This document shows, in pieces, positions 47,855-56,957 of a DNA stretch of 64,000 nt. The position numbers and the translations under genes were made by a program. Under the pieces are notes generated by a model. The model was not told where the DNA came from, did no database searches, and was given only the letters and a program-made list of their open reading frames with translations. Every line of letters begins with the position of its first letter. Positions within the stretch are counted from its first letter, which is position 1. This stretch comes from Phycicoccus endophyticus (GTDB lineage: Bacteria > Actinomycetota > Actinomycetes > Actinomycetales > Dermatophilaceae): positions 1 to 64,000 of the forward strand of contig NZ_JAANCN010000012.1 in the NCBI RefSeq assembly GCF_011326735.1, given 5' to 3'.

Positions 47855-48779
47855 GCAGTCCATCGTCGAAGCGCCTCCCACCGTGGACCCGCACGACGCC
47901 GGCGAGGTCGGCGAGGAGCGCTCGCTCGCCTCGGACGCCTGGCGGGCGATGCGGCGCAACCCGCTGTTCTGGGTGTCCGCGGTCATGATCGCCGTGTTCG
48001 TCGTCATGGCGGCCTTCCCGGGTCTGTTCACCCGCACCGACCCCACGGTCCCCGTGCTCGCCGAGGCCCGCTCACGTCCCGGGGACGGGACGTGGTTCGG
48101 CCGTGACATCCAGGGCTACGACATCTACGCCCGGTGCATCTACGGGGCGCGCGCCTCCATCCTCGTCGGCCTGTTCACCTCGATCGGGACGGTGCTGCTC
48201 GGCGGCACGGTCGGCGTGATCGCCGGCTACGTCGGGGGATGGGTCGACTCGCTGCTCTCGCGCATCGGGGACGTGTTCTTCGCCATCCCGCTGCTGCTCG
48301 GCGCGATCATCTTCCTCGTCTCGCTGCCGGACTTCTTCAACAACAACTACCTGCTCATCGTCCTCAAGGTCGTTCTCGCCCTCGTCGTCCTCGGCTGGCC
48401 GAGCCTGGCCCGGCTGATGCGCAGCAGCGTCATCCAGGTCAAGCCGAACGACTACGTCCAGGCGGCCCGAGCGCTCGGCGCGAGCCCCGGGCGGATCATC
48501 CGCTCGCACGTCCTGCCCAACGCCCTGGCCCCGATGATCGTCGTCGCGACGATCAACCTCGGCGCCTACATCGCGGCCGAGGCGACGCTGTCCTTCCTCG
48601 GGATCGGCCTGCAGTACCCGGCCATCTCCTGGGGCATCGACATCAGCTCGGCGATCGTCGGCCTGCGGACCACCCCGCACATGCTCTTCTTCCCGGGCAT
48701 GTTCCTCTCCCTCGCAGTCCTCGCGTTCATCATGCTCGGTGACGCCGTACGCGACGCCCTCGACCCGAAGAGCAGGTGA
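47847..48779 (+). CDS. Peptide ABC transporter permease (DppC/OppC type)
   Basis: A 310-residue permease. The ~45-residue cytosolic N-terminus (TEQSIVEAPPTVDPHDAGEV) precedes MRRNPLFWVSAVMIAVFVVM. The C subunit hallmark FGRDIQGYDIYARCIYGARA is at ~85-105, and the EAA loop is VQAARALGASPGRIIRSHVL (~212-231). Its end, LGDAVRDALDPKSR, is the classical OppC terminus. Overlaps the previous gene by 8 bp. Confidence 0.94.
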   Translation: MTEQSIVEAPPTVDPHDAGEVGEERSLASDAWRAMRRNPLFWVSAVMIAVFVVMAAFPGLFTRTDPTVPVLAEARSRPGDGTWFGRDIQGYDIYARCIYGARASILVGLFTSIGTVLLGGTVGVIAGYVGGWVDSLLSRIGDVFFAIPLLLGAIIFLVSLPDFFNNNYLLIVLKVVLALVVLGWPSLARLMRSSVIQVKPNDYVQAARALGASPGRIIRSHVLPNALAPMIVVATINLGAYIAAEATLSFLGIGLQYPAISWGIDISSAIVGLRTTPHMLFFPGMFLSLAVLAFIMLGDAVRDALDPKSR

Positions 48780-48785
48780 CCTGAG

Positions 48786-49823
48786 ATGACGACGGAGACC
48801 AGCACCCGGTCCGCGAACGGGGAGGTCACCTACACCCCACAGGACGGAAGGCTGCTCGAGGTCGAGGACCTCCACGTCGAGTTCCACACCCCCGACGGCA
48901 TCGCCCGGGCGATCAACGGGGTCTCGTTCGACCTCCACGAGGGCGAGTCCCTGGCCATCCTCGGCGAGTCCGGGTCCGGCAAGTCCGTGACCGCACAGGC
49001 GATCATGGGGATCCTCGACATGCCACCCGCGGTCATCCCGCACGGGTACATCCGCTACTGCGGCCATGACCTGCTGACGATGCCCGAGGAGCAGCGGCGC
49101 AAGACGCGCGGCCCCGAGGTCTCGATGATCTTCCAGGACGCGCTCTCCTCGCTCAACCCCGTCTTCCCCGTCGGGTGGCAGATCGCCGAGATGTTCCGGA
49201 TCCATCGCGGGATGAACAAGTCCGACGCGCTGGAGCAGGCGGTGCGGCTCATGGAGCGGGTGCAGATCCCGGCCGCTCGCGACCGGGTCAAGGCCTACCC
49301 GCACCAGTTCTCCGGCGGGATGCGCCAGCGCATCATGATCGCCATGGCCATCGCCCTCGACCCGGCGGTGCTCATTGCCGACGAGCCGACGACGGCACTC
49401 GACGTCACCGTGCAGGCGCAGATCATGAGCCTGCTCCAGGAGCTCCAGCAGGAACGCCAGATGGGGTTGATCCTCATCACCCACGACCTCGGGGTCGTCG
49501 CCGACGTGGCCGACCGGATCGTCGTGATGTACGCCGGGCGGCTCGTGGAGAAGGCCGACGTCCACGACCTCTACCGCAACCCCGCACACCCCTACACCCG
49601 CGGCCTGCTGGAGTCGATCCCGCGGCTGGACCAGAAGGGCCAGACCCTCGCCGCGATCGGCGGCCTGCCGCCGAACCTCATGCGGATCCCGCCGGGCTGC
49701 GCCTTCAACCCCCGGTGCCGGATGGCCCAGGACGTCTGCCGCACCGAGCTGCCCCCGCTGCGGGAGGTCGCCCCCGGCCGGCTGTCGGCCTGCCACTTCG
49801 CCGAGGAGGTCATCGATGCCTGA
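48786..49823 (+). CDS. Peptide ABC transporter ATPase (OppD type)
   Basis: A 345-residue ABC ATPase. Walker [10 protein letters not shown]-loop [17 protein letters not shown], signature [19 protein letters not shown], Walker [10 protein letters not shown]-like segment [14 protein letters not shown], and switch His in [14 protein letters not shown]. The C-terminal oligopeptide-type region carries four cysteines of the kind that bind a 4Fe-4S cluster in OppD/DppD proteins ([17 protein letters not shown] and CHF). The gene follows the permease by 6 bp and overlaps the next ATPase gene by 8 bp. Confidence 0.94.
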   Translation: MTTETSTRSANGEVTYTPQDGRLLEVEDLHVEFHTPDGIARAINGVSFDLHEGESLAILGESGSGKSVTAQAIMGILDMPPAVIPHGYIRYCGHDLLTMPEEQRRKTRGPEVSMIFQDALSSLNPVFPVGWQIAEMFRIHRGMNKSDALEQAVRLMERVQIPAARDRVKAYPHQFSGGMRQRIMIAMAIALDPAVLIADEPTTALDVTVQAQIMSLLQELQQERQMGLILITHDLGVVADVADRIVVMYAGRLVEKADVHDLYRNPAHPYTRGLLESIPRLDQKGQTLAAIGGLPPNLMRIPPGCAFNPRCRMAQDVCRTELPPLREVAPGRLSACHFAEEVIDA

Positions 49824-51042
49824 GGTCGTCCTCAGCGCCCACGATCTGGTCAAGCACTACCCGATCAAGAAGGGCGTCCTGCGCCGGACCGTCGGCCACG
49901 TCAAGGCGGTCGACGGCGTCAGCTTCGACCTGCACAAGGGCGAGACCCTCGGCATCGTCGGCGAGTCCGGGTGCGGCAAGTCCACCCTCGGCCGGTTGCT
50001 CATGCGGCTCGAGGAGCCGACGGCGGGCTCGGTCGTCTTCGAGGGCCAGGACTGGTCCGGTGCCTCCGCCCGGGACACCCGCCGGCTGCGCCGCGACATC
50101 CAGATCGTCTTCCAGGACCCGTACACCTCGCTCAACCCGCGAATGACCGTCGGGGACATCATCGGCGAGCCGTTCGAGATCCACCCCGACGTCGTCCCCC
50201 GTGCCGGGCGCCGCAAGCGCGTCCAGGAGCTGCTCGACCTCGTCGGGCTCAACCCCGAGCACATCAACCGCTACCCCCACCAGTTCTCCGGCGGCCAGCG
50301 TCAGCGGATCGGCATCGCCCGGGGGATCGCGCTCAACCCCAAGGTGCTCGTCTGCGACGAGCCGGTCTCGGCGCTCGACGTCTCGGTGCAGGCCCAGGTC
50401 GTCAACCTCATGGAGCAGCTCCAGGACGAGCTCGGGCTCGCCTACGTCTTCATCGCCCACGACCTGTCCGTCGTCCGGCACATCTCGGACCGGGTCGGGG
50501 TCATGTACCTCGGCAAGCTCGCCGAGATCGGCGAGGAGGACGAGGTCTACGCCCGCCCGACCCACCCCTACACCCAGGCGCTGCTCTCGGCGGTGCCCGT
50601 CCCCGACCCGACCCTGCGCGGGAAGCGCGAGCAGATCGTCCTCGTCGGCGACGTCCCCTCGCCGGCCAACCCGCCCTCGGGGTGCCGCTTCCACACCCGC
50701 TGCTGGAAGGCCCAGGACGTCTGCTCCACCGACGAGCCCGAGCTGGTCCAGCGTCCGGACGGGCGCGGGTCGCACCTGTCGGCGTGCCACTTCGCGGAGG
50801 TCCGCAGGGTGGTCGAGACCACCGACGTCAGCGGGGAGAACCCGGACGACCGGTTCGCGAGCCCGGACGTCTCCGAGCTCTCCGACGCCGGCGCCGGGCT
50901 CGGCCCTGCCGGCGGCGGTGAGAGCCTCGGCTCCGCGCAGGCCGGCTCGACCGCGCGGCGGGCCGAGGCGACCAACCCGGCTCCCGAGGGTGCGGACCCG
51001 GCGCGGCTGGCCACCGACGACCACCAGGACCCCACCCGCTGA
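49816..51042 (+). CDS. Peptide ABC transporter ATPase (OppF type) with long acidic tail
   Basis: A 408-residue ABC ATPase: Walker A GESGCGKS, signature [19 protein letters not shown], Walker [18 protein letters not shown]-loop [13 protein letters not shown]. The Opp/Dpp C-terminal zone has [16 protein letters not shown] and SACHF. The last ~70 residues (from about [13 protein letters not shown]) are Gly/Ala/Asp-rich, disordered-looking, and absent from ordinary OppF. It pairs with the preceding ATPase to power uptake. Confidence 0.93.
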   Translation: MPEVVLSAHDLVKHYPIKKGVLRRTVGHVKAVDGVSFDLHKGETLGIVGESGCGKSTLGRLLMRLEEPTAGSVVFEGQDWSGASARDTRRLRRDIQIVFQDPYTSLNPRMTVGDIIGEPFEIHPDVVPRAGRRKRVQELLDLVGLNPEHINRYPHQFSGGQRQRIGIARGIALNPKVLVCDEPVSALDVSVQAQVVNLMEQLQDELGLAYVFIAHDLSVVRHISDRVGVMYLGKLAEIGEEDEVYARPTHPYTQALLSAVPVPDPTLRGKREQIVLVGDVPSPANPPSGCRFHTRCWKAQDVCSTDEPELVQRPDGRGSHLSACHFAEVRRVVETTDVSGENPDDRFASPDVSELSDAGAGLGPAGGGESLGSAQAGSTARRAEATNPAPEGADPARLATDDHQDPTR

Positions 51043-51061
51043 CCGCCGGGGCGAGGGCGCC

Positions 51062-52090
51062 TCAGTCCTCGCTGGCGGCCGTGCGGGTCCGCAGCAGGCG
51101 TCGCAGCGACTCCAGCCGGGAGGGCCCGGCGGGTCCGGCGCCTCCGCCGGCCACCCACGCGTCGAGGGCGCACTCCTCCTCGTCGTGGGTGCAGCCGCGG
51201 GGGCACTCGGCCGTCCCCGGCTCGAGGTCGGGGAAGTGGTGGACGATGCGGGTCGGGTCCACGTGGGCCAGGCCGAACGAGCGCACCCCCGGGGTGTCGA
51301 CCACCCACCCGTCCTCCCCGGGCAGCGGGAGCGCGACCGCCGAGGTCGAGGTGTGCCGCCCGCGGCCGGTCACCGTGTTGACCACCCCGGTGGCCCGCTC
51401 GGCCTCCGGCACGAGGGCGTTGACCAGCGTGGACTTGCCGACCCCGGAGTGCCCGACGAGCACGCTGACCCGCCCGGCGAGCGCGGCCCGGACCTCCTCG
51501 AGCCCGGCGAGCCCCCCGTCGGCGCCGCGCCGGGTGACGACGTGGGGCACGGACAGCGGCGCGTACTGCGCGAGGAAGGGCCCGGGGTCGGCGAGGTCGG
51601 CCTTGGTGAGGACGAGCAGCGGCTCCATGCCGGCGTCGTAGGCCGCGACGAGGCACCGGTCGATGAGCCGCGGTCGCGGCTCGGGGTCGGCCAGGGCGGA
51701 GACGACGACGAGCTGGTCGGCGTTGGCGACGAGCACCCGCTCGACCGGGTCGGTGTCGTCGGCGGTCCGCCGCAGGACGGTCTCGCGCTCGCCGAGGCGC
51801 ACGATGCGGGCGAGGGTGCCCTCCGCGCCGGAAGTGTCCCCGACGAGGTAGACCTCGTCGCCGACGACGATGCCCTTGCGGCCGAGCTCGCGGGCCCGCA
51901 TCGCCGAGACCTCGTGGTGGCCGTGGTCGCCGGGCACCCGTACCCGGTAGCGGCCACGGTCGACGGCGAGGACCCGGCCCGGCACGGCGTCCTCGTGCTT
52001 GGGGCGCTCCTTGGTCCGGGGGCGGGACCCCCGCCGGTTGGGTCGGATGCGGACGTCGGACTCGTCGTAGTCCCGCACCGGTCTCGCCAT
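51062..52090 (-). CDS. rsgA: Ribosome biogenesis GTPase RsgA
   Basis: A 342-residue circularly permuted GTPase that checks 30S subunit maturation. It has an N-terminal OB fold (~35-95), then G4 TKAD (162-165), G1 GHSGVGKS (213-220) and G3 DTPGVRSFG in permuted order. The zinc domain at the C-terminus is CPRGCTHDEEEC. ATG 52090 overlaps the aroA stop as TGATG, so it is coupled to aroA. The pairing aroA-rsgA is standard in actinobacteria. The N-terminal 30 residues are Arg/Lys-rich, likely contacting rRNA. Confidence 0.93.
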   Translation of the reverse strand: MARPVRDYDESDVRIRPNRRGSRPRTKERPKHEDAVPGRVLAVDRGRYRVRVPGDHGHHEVSAMRARELGRKGIVVGDEVYLVGDTSGAEGTLARIVRLGERETVLRRTADDTDPVERVLVANADQLVVVSALADPEPRPRLIDRCLVAAYDAGMEPLLVLTKADLADPGPFLAQYAPLSVPHVVTRRGADGGLAGLEEVRAALAGRVSVLVGHSGVGKSTLVNALVPEAERATGVVNTVTGRGRHTSTSAVALPLPGEDGWVVDTPGVRSFGLAHVDPTRIVHHFPDLEPGTAECPRGCTHDEEECALDAWVAGGGAGPAGPSRLESLRRLLRTRTAASED

Positions 52091-53382
52091 CAGACGTCCG
52101 TCGGGACCCGCTCGGCGAGCATGCGCTCCCACAGGGCGGTGAACTCCGGCATCGTCTTGGACACGGTTCCGACGTCCTCGACGACGACGCCGGGCACCGC
52201 GAGCCCGAGGACGGCGGCCGCCATGACCATCCGGTGGTCGCCGTAGGTGTGGAACCGGTTGCCGTGCAACGGTCTCGGGACTACTCGCAGACCGTCCTCG
52301 GTTTCGTGGACCTCGGCCCCGAGGCCCGTGAGCTCGGCCCGCAGCGCGGTGAGCCGGTCGGTCTCGTGACCGCGGATGTGCGCCACGCCGCGGATGACGC
52401 TCGGCCCCTCGGCGAGGGCGGCGAGGGAGGCGACGACGGGCGTGAGCTCGCTCGAGTCGTGCAGGTCGATGTCGACGCCGAGGATGTCGTCGGTGCCGGT
52501 GACCGTCAGCCCCGATCGGTCGAGGACGACCTCGGCGCCCATCATGTCGAGGACCTCGCGGACGGCGTCGCCGCCCTGGGTCGTGTACTGCGGCCAGCCG
52601 GGCACGTGGACCCGGCCGCCGGTGACGAGCGCCGCGGCGAGGAACTGGGCGGCGTTGGACAGGTCCGGCTCGACCTGGACGTCGAGGGCGTTGACCTCGC
52701 TCGGCTCGACCCGCCAGGTGTGCACGTCCCCGTCGTCGACGACGACGCCGGCGTCGCGCAGCGTCTCGACGGTCATCTCGATGTGCGGCAGGCTCGGCAC
52801 CGCCTTGCCGTCGTGGTGGACGGTGACCCCCTCGTCGAACCGGGCCGCGGAGAGCAGCAGCCCCGAGACGAACTGGGAGGAGGCCGAGGCGTCGATGGTC
52901 ACGTCACCCCCGCGCACGTGCCCGGCGCCGTGGACGGTGAACGGCAGGGCGCCGGCCCCGTCGTCCTCGATGCGGACCCCCAGGGTGCGCAGGGCGCCGA
53001 GGACCGGACCCATCGGCCGCCGGCGGGCGCCGGCGTCACCGTCGAACCGGGTGGCTCCGGTGGCCAGGCCGGCGAGCGGGGGGACGAAGCGCATGACGTT
53101 GCCGGCCAGCCCGCAGTCGACGCTGCCGGCGCCGGCCAGCGGGCCGGGGGTGACCAGCCAGTCGCCGCCGGGGACGTCCTCGACGTCGACGCCGAGGGCC
53201 CGCAGGGCGGCCACCATCAGGTGGGTGTCGCGGGCGTGCAGCGGAGCGCGCAGTCGCGAGACGTCGCCCGCGAGCGCCGCGAGGACGAGGTAGCGGTTGG
53301 TCAGCGACTTGCTGCCGGGCAGGACGACCCGGGCGTCGACCGGGCCGTCGGCGGACGGGGCGCTCCAGTCAGGAGAAGGCAT
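52090..53382 (-). CDS. aroA: 3-phosphoshikimate 1-carboxyvinyltransferase (EPSP synthase)
   Basis: A 430-residue shikimate-pathway enzyme joining shikimate-3-phosphate and PEP. Motifs: the substrate-binding [16 protein letters not shown] (residues ~22-37), [16 protein letters not shown] (~95-110; PEP/glyphosate loop of the actinobacterial type), [14 protein letters not shown], and the C-terminal [17 protein letters not shown]. The N-terminus overlaps the DoxX-like gene by 14 bp; rsgA follows. The variant loop is the usual actinobacterial form, so glyphosate sensitivity cannot be inferred. Confidence 0.94.
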   Translation of the reverse strand: MPSPDWSAPSADGPVDARVVLPGSKSLTNRYLVLAALAGDVSRLRAPLHARDTHLMVAALRALGVDVEDVPGGDWLVTPGPLAGAGSVDCGLAGNVMRFVPPLAGLATGATRFDGDAGARRRPMGPVLGALRTLGVRIEDDGAGALPFTVHGAGHVRGGDVTIDASASSQFVSGLLLSAARFDEGVTVHHDGKAVPSLPHIEMTVETLRDAGVVVDDGDVHTWRVEPSEVNALDVQVEPDLSNAAQFLAAALVTGGRVHVPGWPQYTTQGGDAVREVLDMMGAEVVLDRSGLTVTGTDDILGVDIDLHDSSELTPVVASLAALAEGPSVIRGVAHIRGHETDRLTALRAELTGLGAEVHETEDGLRVVPRPLHGNRFHTYGDHRMVMAAAVLGLAVPGVVVEDVGTVSKTMPEFTALWERMLAERVPTDV

Positions 53383-53911
53383 GCTGGGCCTGGGCCGCCT
53401 TGAGCCTCGCCTCCGTCGACGCCGAGTGGGCCATGTGGCGGGCCTCGCGCCGGGTGGTCCGGGCGGCGCGCTGGACGCTCTCGCTCGCCAGGTGCGCGCG
53501 GTAGGCCAGCCCCGGCTTGCCCTCGGTGTCGACCGCCGCGAGCAGCAGACCGCCGAGCAGCCCGAGGTTCTTCAGCAGCTGGATCCGCTGGAGGGCCCGG
53601 GTGTCCGGGTCCTCCTCCTTCCAGTACTGGTGCGCGGCAACGGTGGTCGGGACGAGGGTGGCGGCCAGGGCCACGGCGGCGACCCGGGGGAAGCGACCGA
53701 GGGCGAGCATCGTGCCCGCGCCGACCATGACGAGGCCGTTGGCCCGCACGAGCAGCTCGGTGTCCTCGGGCAGCCGCAGCAGCGGCGCGACCTTCTCGAC
53801 GACCGGCCCCGCGGCCTCGGCCTTGGCCGAGGGGTGCTTGAGCTGGTCGGTGCCACCCACGACGAACATCGACGCGAGGAGCGGTCGGGCGATGCGGCGC
53901 ACGAGGGACAT
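53369..53911 (-). CDS. DoxX-family membrane protein
   Basis: A 180-residue protein with about four transmembrane segments and the DoxX start [20 protein letters not shown]. Further hydrophobic segments are [33 protein letters not shown] and [15 protein letters not shown]. The C-terminal ~45 residues are charged and cytosolic. In mycobacteria DoxX-like proteins take part in an oxidative-stress membrane complex; this one's role is unknown. Its end overlaps aroA. Confidence 0.87.
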   Translation of the reverse strand: MSLVRRIARPLLASMFVVGGTDQLKHPSAKAEAAGPVVEKVAPLLRLPEDTELLVRANGLVMVGAGTMLALGRFPRVAAVALAATLVPTTVAAHQYWKEEDPDTRALQRIQLLKNLGLLGGLLLAAVDTEGKPGLAYRAHLASESVQRAARTTRREARHMAHSASTEARLKAAQAQHAFS

Positions 53912-53997
53912 CGGTACCTCCGGGTCGGGGTCGCTGCCGGTCAGGACCTCGCCGCCTACGGTAGTTGGTCGGGGGGACGCTGCGTAGCCTGAGGCAC

Positions 53998-54837
53998 ATG
54001 TGTGGGCGCTACGCGGCGACGGCGACCCCGGACGAGCTCGTGCTCGAGTTCGAGGTCGAGCAGGACCGGACGGCCGAACCGGGCCGCAGCGTGCTCGCGA
54101 GCCCCCAGGACCCGCCGCCGGGGCGGCCCGACTACAACATGGCGCCGACGAAGCAGGCGCCGGTGGTCCTCGCCCGGTCCCCTCGTGAGGACCGCACGGC
54201 CCCCCCGCGTCGACAGCTGCGGCTGCTGACGTGGGGACTCGTCCCGAGCTGGTCGAAGGACACTAAGGGCGGGGTGCGGATGATCAACGCGCGCGTCGAG
54301 AGCGTCGCCGACCGCCCCGCCTTCGCCCGCGCGCTCGCTGCCCGGCGCTGCCTCGTCCCCGCCCGGGGGTGGTACGAGTGGCAGGCGTCGCCGAGCGCCG
54401 TCGACTCCTCCGGCCGCCCACGCAAGCAGCCCTTCTTCACCAGCCGGGCCGACGGCTCGAGCGTCGCCCTCGCCGGGCTCTACGAGCTGTGGCGCGACCC
54501 GGCGGTCGAGGACCCGGGCGACCCCATGGCGTGGCTGGCGACCTTCACGGTGCTCACGGGTGCGGCCGAGCCGGGCCTGGACCGGATCCACGAGCGGCAG
54601 CCGGTCGTCCTCGAGGCGGGGGAGTGGGAGCGCTGGCTGGACCCGGAGGCAGGTGCCGAGACGGTCGCCGACCTGCTCTCGCCCCGGCCGCCGGGCCGCT
54701 TCGTCGCCCACCCCGTCTCGCGCTCCGTCGGCAGCAGCCGGGCCAACGGGCCCCAGCTGCTGGAGCCGACGCCGGTCGAGGAGCTCGAGGGGGTCGTCGA
54801 CCCGATGACGGGCGAGGTGCTCGGGGGTGCCGGGTGA
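53998..54837 (+). CDS. SRAP / HMCES-family abasic-site DNA crosslinking protein (YedK)
   Basis: A 279-residue SOS-response-associated peptidase family protein. The catalytic Cys2 (start MCGRYAATA) is exposed after Met removal and would form a thiazolidine with abasic sites in single-stranded DNA. Other active-site elements are [11 protein letters not shown] (Asn), RGWYEWQ (Glu) and the terminal His in [10 protein letters not shown] (usually HDRMP). ATG 53998 is certain because Cys2 must follow; TAGCCT lies 7 nt upstream (leaderless). No SOS box is seen. It is coupled to the hydrolase gene by GTGA. Confidence 0.92.
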   Translation: MCGRYAATATPDELVLEFEVEQDRTAEPGRSVLASPQDPPPGRPDYNMAPTKQAPVVLARSPREDRTAPPRRQLRLLTWGLVPSWSKDTKGGVRMINARVESVADRPAFARALAARRCLVPARGWYEWQASPSAVDSSGRPRKQPFFTSRADGSSVALAGLYELWRDPAVEDPGDPMAWLATFTVLTGAAEPGLDRIHERQPVVLEAGEWERWLDPEAGAETVADLLSPRPPGRFVAHPVSRSVGSSRANGPQLLEPTPVEELEGVVDPMTGEVLGGAG

Positions 54838-55448
54838 GCGAGGTGCTCGTCCCGACGAGCCTCGGGGACGCCCGGGCCACGACGAGCGAGCCGGTGGGGG
54901 CCGCCCGGGGGACCCTCGTCCTCGGGCACGGCGCGGGCGGCCTGCGGTGGACGACCGACGTCACCGCGGTGCGGGACGGCGCCGTCCGGGCCGGCTGGCG
55001 GGTCGTCCTTGTCGACCAGCCGTGGCGGGTCGCGGGGAAGCGGGTGGGCCCCGGACCGGCCTCCCTGGACCGGGCCTGGACGGCGGTCCTGGGGACCGTC
55101 CCGCGGGACGGCCCGCTCGTCGTCGGGGGCCGGAGCGCGGGGGCCCGGGTGGCCTGCCGCACGGCCGCCGGGCTCGGTGCCGCGGCCGTGCTCGCGCTCT
55201 CCTTCCCGCTGCATCCACCCGGCCGCCCCGAGCGCACCCGTGCGGCCGAGCTGGCCGCACCCTCCGCGGCCGGGGTCCCGGTCCACGTCGTCCAGGGCCG
55301 CAGCGACCCGTTCGGGACCCCGGAGGAGGTCGCGGCGGTCCTCCCGGCGGGGTGCCGTCTCACGCCCGTGGACGGGCCGCACGCCCTCGAGCGGTCGGCT
55401 CCGGCGGTCACCGCGGCGGCGCTCGCGGCGCTGGCGTCGGTGCCCTGA
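54834..55448 (+). CDS. Small alpha/beta hydrolase (Tex30/KANL3-like)
   Basis: A 204-residue alpha/beta hydrolase. Nucleophile elbow [13 protein letters not shown] (GRSAG), oxyanion-loop [10 protein letters not shown] near the N-terminus, Asp in [14 protein letters not shown], and His in VDGPHALER complete the triad. This type (TEX30-like, dienelactone-hydrolase related) has unknown substrate. Start GTG 54834 overlaps the SRAP gene stop. It ends 12 bp before the sigR promoter. Confidence 0.85.
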   Translation: MSEVLVPTSLGDARATTSEPVGAARGTLVLGHGAGGLRWTTDVTAVRDGAVRAGWRVVLVDQPWRVAGKRVGPGPASLDRAWTAVLGTVPRDGPLVVGGRSAGARVACRTAAGLGAAAVLALSFPLHPPGRPERTRAAELAAPSAAGVPVHVVQGRSDPFGTPEEVAAVLPAGCRLTPVDGPHALERSAPAVTAAALAALASVP

Positions 55449-55460
55449 GGCGCCGGGCGC

Positions 55461-55486
55461 GGAATGCCCGCGCCCGGCGCAGCGTT
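55461..55486 (+). promoter_or_regulatory. SigR/SigH-type autoregulatory promoter
   Basis: GGAAT (55461-55465), an exact 18-nt spacer, then GTT (55484-55486): a full match to the SigR consensus GGAAT-N18-GTT. Predicted start about 55492, giving a long-leader mRNA (~88 nt before ATG 55580). It is autoregulatory because the downstream gene is sigR itself. Confidence 0.82.
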
Positions 55487-55565
55487 CCCTCGACCGTCAT
55501 CCGTCCCCGACCGAAGGCGCGTGCCGTGTTCGTCCTCGACACCTCGACCCCTCCACGGGCCCGGA

Positions 55566-55571
55566 TAGGCT
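55566..55571 (+). promoter_or_regulatory. Housekeeping -10 for the short SigR isoform
   Basis: TAGGCT lies 8 nt before ATG 55580, the spacing of other leaderless starts here, and would give basal SigA-dependent expression of the short SigR form. Confidence 0.6.
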
Positions 55572-55579
55572 GGGAGGTG

Positions 55580-56212
55580 ATGAGCACCCCCCAGACGCCG
55601 CTCGAGGAGACCCCCACCGAGGTCGACCTCGCCACCGAGACCACCGCGCAGCGCCAGGCGCGCTTCGAGCGCGAGGCCCTGCCCCTGCTCGACCAGCTGT
55701 ACGCCGCGGCGATGCGCACGACGCGCAACCCGGCCGATGCCGAGGACCTCCTGCAGGAGACCTACGCCAAGGCGTACGCCGCCTTCCACCAGTACAAGCC
55801 GGGGACCAACCTCAAGGCCTGGATGTACCGCATCCTCACGAACACCTACATCAACAGCTACCGCAAGAAGCAGCGCGAGCCCCAGCAGTCGGACGCCTCG
55901 GACGTCGAGGACTACCAGCTGGCGCGGGCCGAGTCGCACACCTCGGCGGGCCTGAAGTCGGCCGAGGCGCAGGCCCTGGAGCACCTGCCCGACACGGAGG
56001 TGACCCGGGCCCTGCGCGAGCTGCCGGAGGACTTCCGGATGGCGGTCTACCTCGCTGACGTCGAGGGCTTCGCCTACAAGGAGATCGCCGAGATCATGGG
56101 TACCCCGATCGGCACGGTGATGTCCCGGCTGCACCGTGGGCGGCGGCAGCTGCGCGCGCTGCTCACCGGCTACGCCCGCGAGCGCGGCCTCGTCGGGGCG
56201 GAGGAGGCGTGA
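55580..56212 (+). CDS. sigR: ECF sigma factor SigR/SigH (thiol-oxidative stress)
   Basis: A 210-residue ECF sigma factor. Sigma-2 (~30-100) shows [39 protein letters not shown] and [20 protein letters not shown]. Sigma-4 (~145-200) shows [20 protein letters not shown] and [18 protein letters not shown]. It directs transcription of thioredoxin, mycoredoxin and mycothiol genes when RsrA is oxidised. A GTG at 55526 with GAAGG upstream could start a form with an 18-residue N-terminal extension, as in the Streptomyces SigR' isoform. The stop overlaps the anti-sigma gene by one base (TGATG). Confidence 0.94.
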   Translation: MSTPQTPLEETPTEVDLATETTAQRQARFEREALPLLDQLYAAAMRTTRNPADAEDLLQETYAKAYAAFHQYKPGTNLKAWMYRILTNTYINSYRKKQREPQQSDASDVEDYQLARAESHTSAGLKSAEAQALEHLPDTEVTRALRELPEDFRMAVYLADVEGFAYKEIAEIMGTPIGTVMSRLHRGRRQLRALLTGYARERGLVGAEEA

Positions 56213-56481
56213 TGGGGCACAGCGAGCACGAAGGTCACAGCGACTGTTCCGAGGTCCTCACCCACATCTACGAGTACCTCGACGGCGAGATGAGCCCCGA
56301 GGACGTCGCTCGGGTGGCCAGCCACCTCGCCGACTGCCGGCCGTGCCTGGCCGAGCACGACCTCGACGCCGCCGTCAAGGAGGTCGTCCGCCGCTCGTGC
56401 ACCGAGGAGCGGGCCCCGGCGGCGCTGCGGATGCAGGTCGTCCAGCGGCTGACGACGGTACGGGTGGAGCGCGAGCGCTGA
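56212..56481 (+). CDS. rsrA: Zinc anti-sigma factor RsrA
   Basis: An 89-residue ZAS-domain redox sensor. Cysteine/histidine ligands: C12, H38, C42 and C45 (HLADCRPC), with an additional C63 near RRSCTEE. Zinc release on disulfide formation frees SigR. Start ATG 56212 immediately follows the sigR stop (GAGGAGGCG ribosome site); GTG 56209 is an alternative. The C-terminal helix MQVVQRLTTVRVERER is the sigma-contact region. Confidence 0.92.
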   Translation: MGHSEHEGHSDCSEVLTHIYEYLDGEMSPEDVARVASHLADCRPCLAEHDLDAAVKEVVRRSCTEERAPAALRMQVVQRLTTVRVERER

Positions 56482-56502
56482 GGCGCCACCGGTAGGACGC
56501 GA

Positions 56503-56536
56503 ACGGGCCCGGAGTGCAGGTGCACTCCGGGCCCGT
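56503..56536. terminator. Bidirectional terminator after sigR-rsrA
   Basis: A perfect 16-bp inverted repeat (ACGGGCCCGGAGTGCA and complement) with only 2 nt between arms; realistically a 14-bp stem with a 6-nt loop. It serves the convergent rsrA and bL37 genes. Confidence 0.8.
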
Positions 56537-56554
56537 CGGCGTCTGGGGGTGCGC

Positions 56555-56629
56555 TCAGGCGTTGGGGCGACGGCCGTGGTTGGCCTTGTTGCCCTTGCGC
56601 GAGCGACGCTTGCGGGCGCGCTTGCTCAT
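56555..56629 (-). CDS. Ribosomal protein bL37 (24 aa)
   Basis: A 24-residue highly basic peptide (MSKRARKRRSRKGNKANHGR, then RPNA) that matches bL37, the tiny 50S protein described in actinobacterial ribosomes. ATG 56629 has the ribosome site GAGGAG. Such genes are often missed for their size; here its own codons, basic composition and the terminator 18 bp downstream support a real gene. In mycobacteria it also lies next to sigH (recalled). Confidence 0.85.
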   Translation of the reverse strand: MSKRARKRRSRKGNKANHGRRPNA

Positions 56630-56697
56630 CGTGGCTCCTCGGTCGGGACTCAGCCCACGGTCCTTCGCCGCCGCTGCGGCACGTGGGGTCGCTGTGA

Positions 56698-56726
56698 TTG
56701 TCGCACATGCCCGCTCGTGGGAGAAT
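56698..56726 (+). promoter_or_regulatory. Promoter of the small secreted peptide gene
   Basis: -35 TTGTCG (56698-56703), 17-bp spacer, -10 GAGAAT (56721-56726), giving a start near 56733 and a ~60-nt leader for the ORF at 56795. This is one of the few recognisable two-box promoters in the window. Confidence 0.55.
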
Positions 56727-56794
56727 TTGCCCGTCCCCGGCCGCCCCGGAGAGCCATGGGCCGGGGTGAAACCCACCGTGGAAGGACACACATC

Positions 56795-56935
56795 ATGCGC
56801 ACGATCCGTACTCTCGCCGCTGCCGCTCTGCTCGCCGCCCTGGCCACCGTCGGGGTGTCCAGCTCCGCATCGGCGGCGCCGGTCGACGTCAAGGCCGGCA
56901 CCATGGCCTCGTTCAGCTGGGGCTGGGGCAACTGA
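56795..56935 (+). CDS. 46-residue secreted peptide precursor
   Basis: A short ORF with ribosome site GGAAGGAC and its own promoter. The N-terminal ~27 residues are a textbook Sec signal peptide (basic MRTIR, hydrophobic LAAAALLAALATVGV, SSSASA cleavage box). The predicted mature peptide is only about 19 residues, APVDVKAGTMASFSWGWGN, with aromatic-glycine C-terminus. No homologue is recognised. Ends 23 bp before the HD-domain gene. A secreted signalling or surface-active peptide is possible (inference). Confidence 0.62.
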   Translation: MRTIRTLAAAALLAALATVGVSSSASAAPVDVKAGTMASFSWGWGN

Positions 56936-56957
56936 CCCTGGCCTCCGTGCGTCACCC

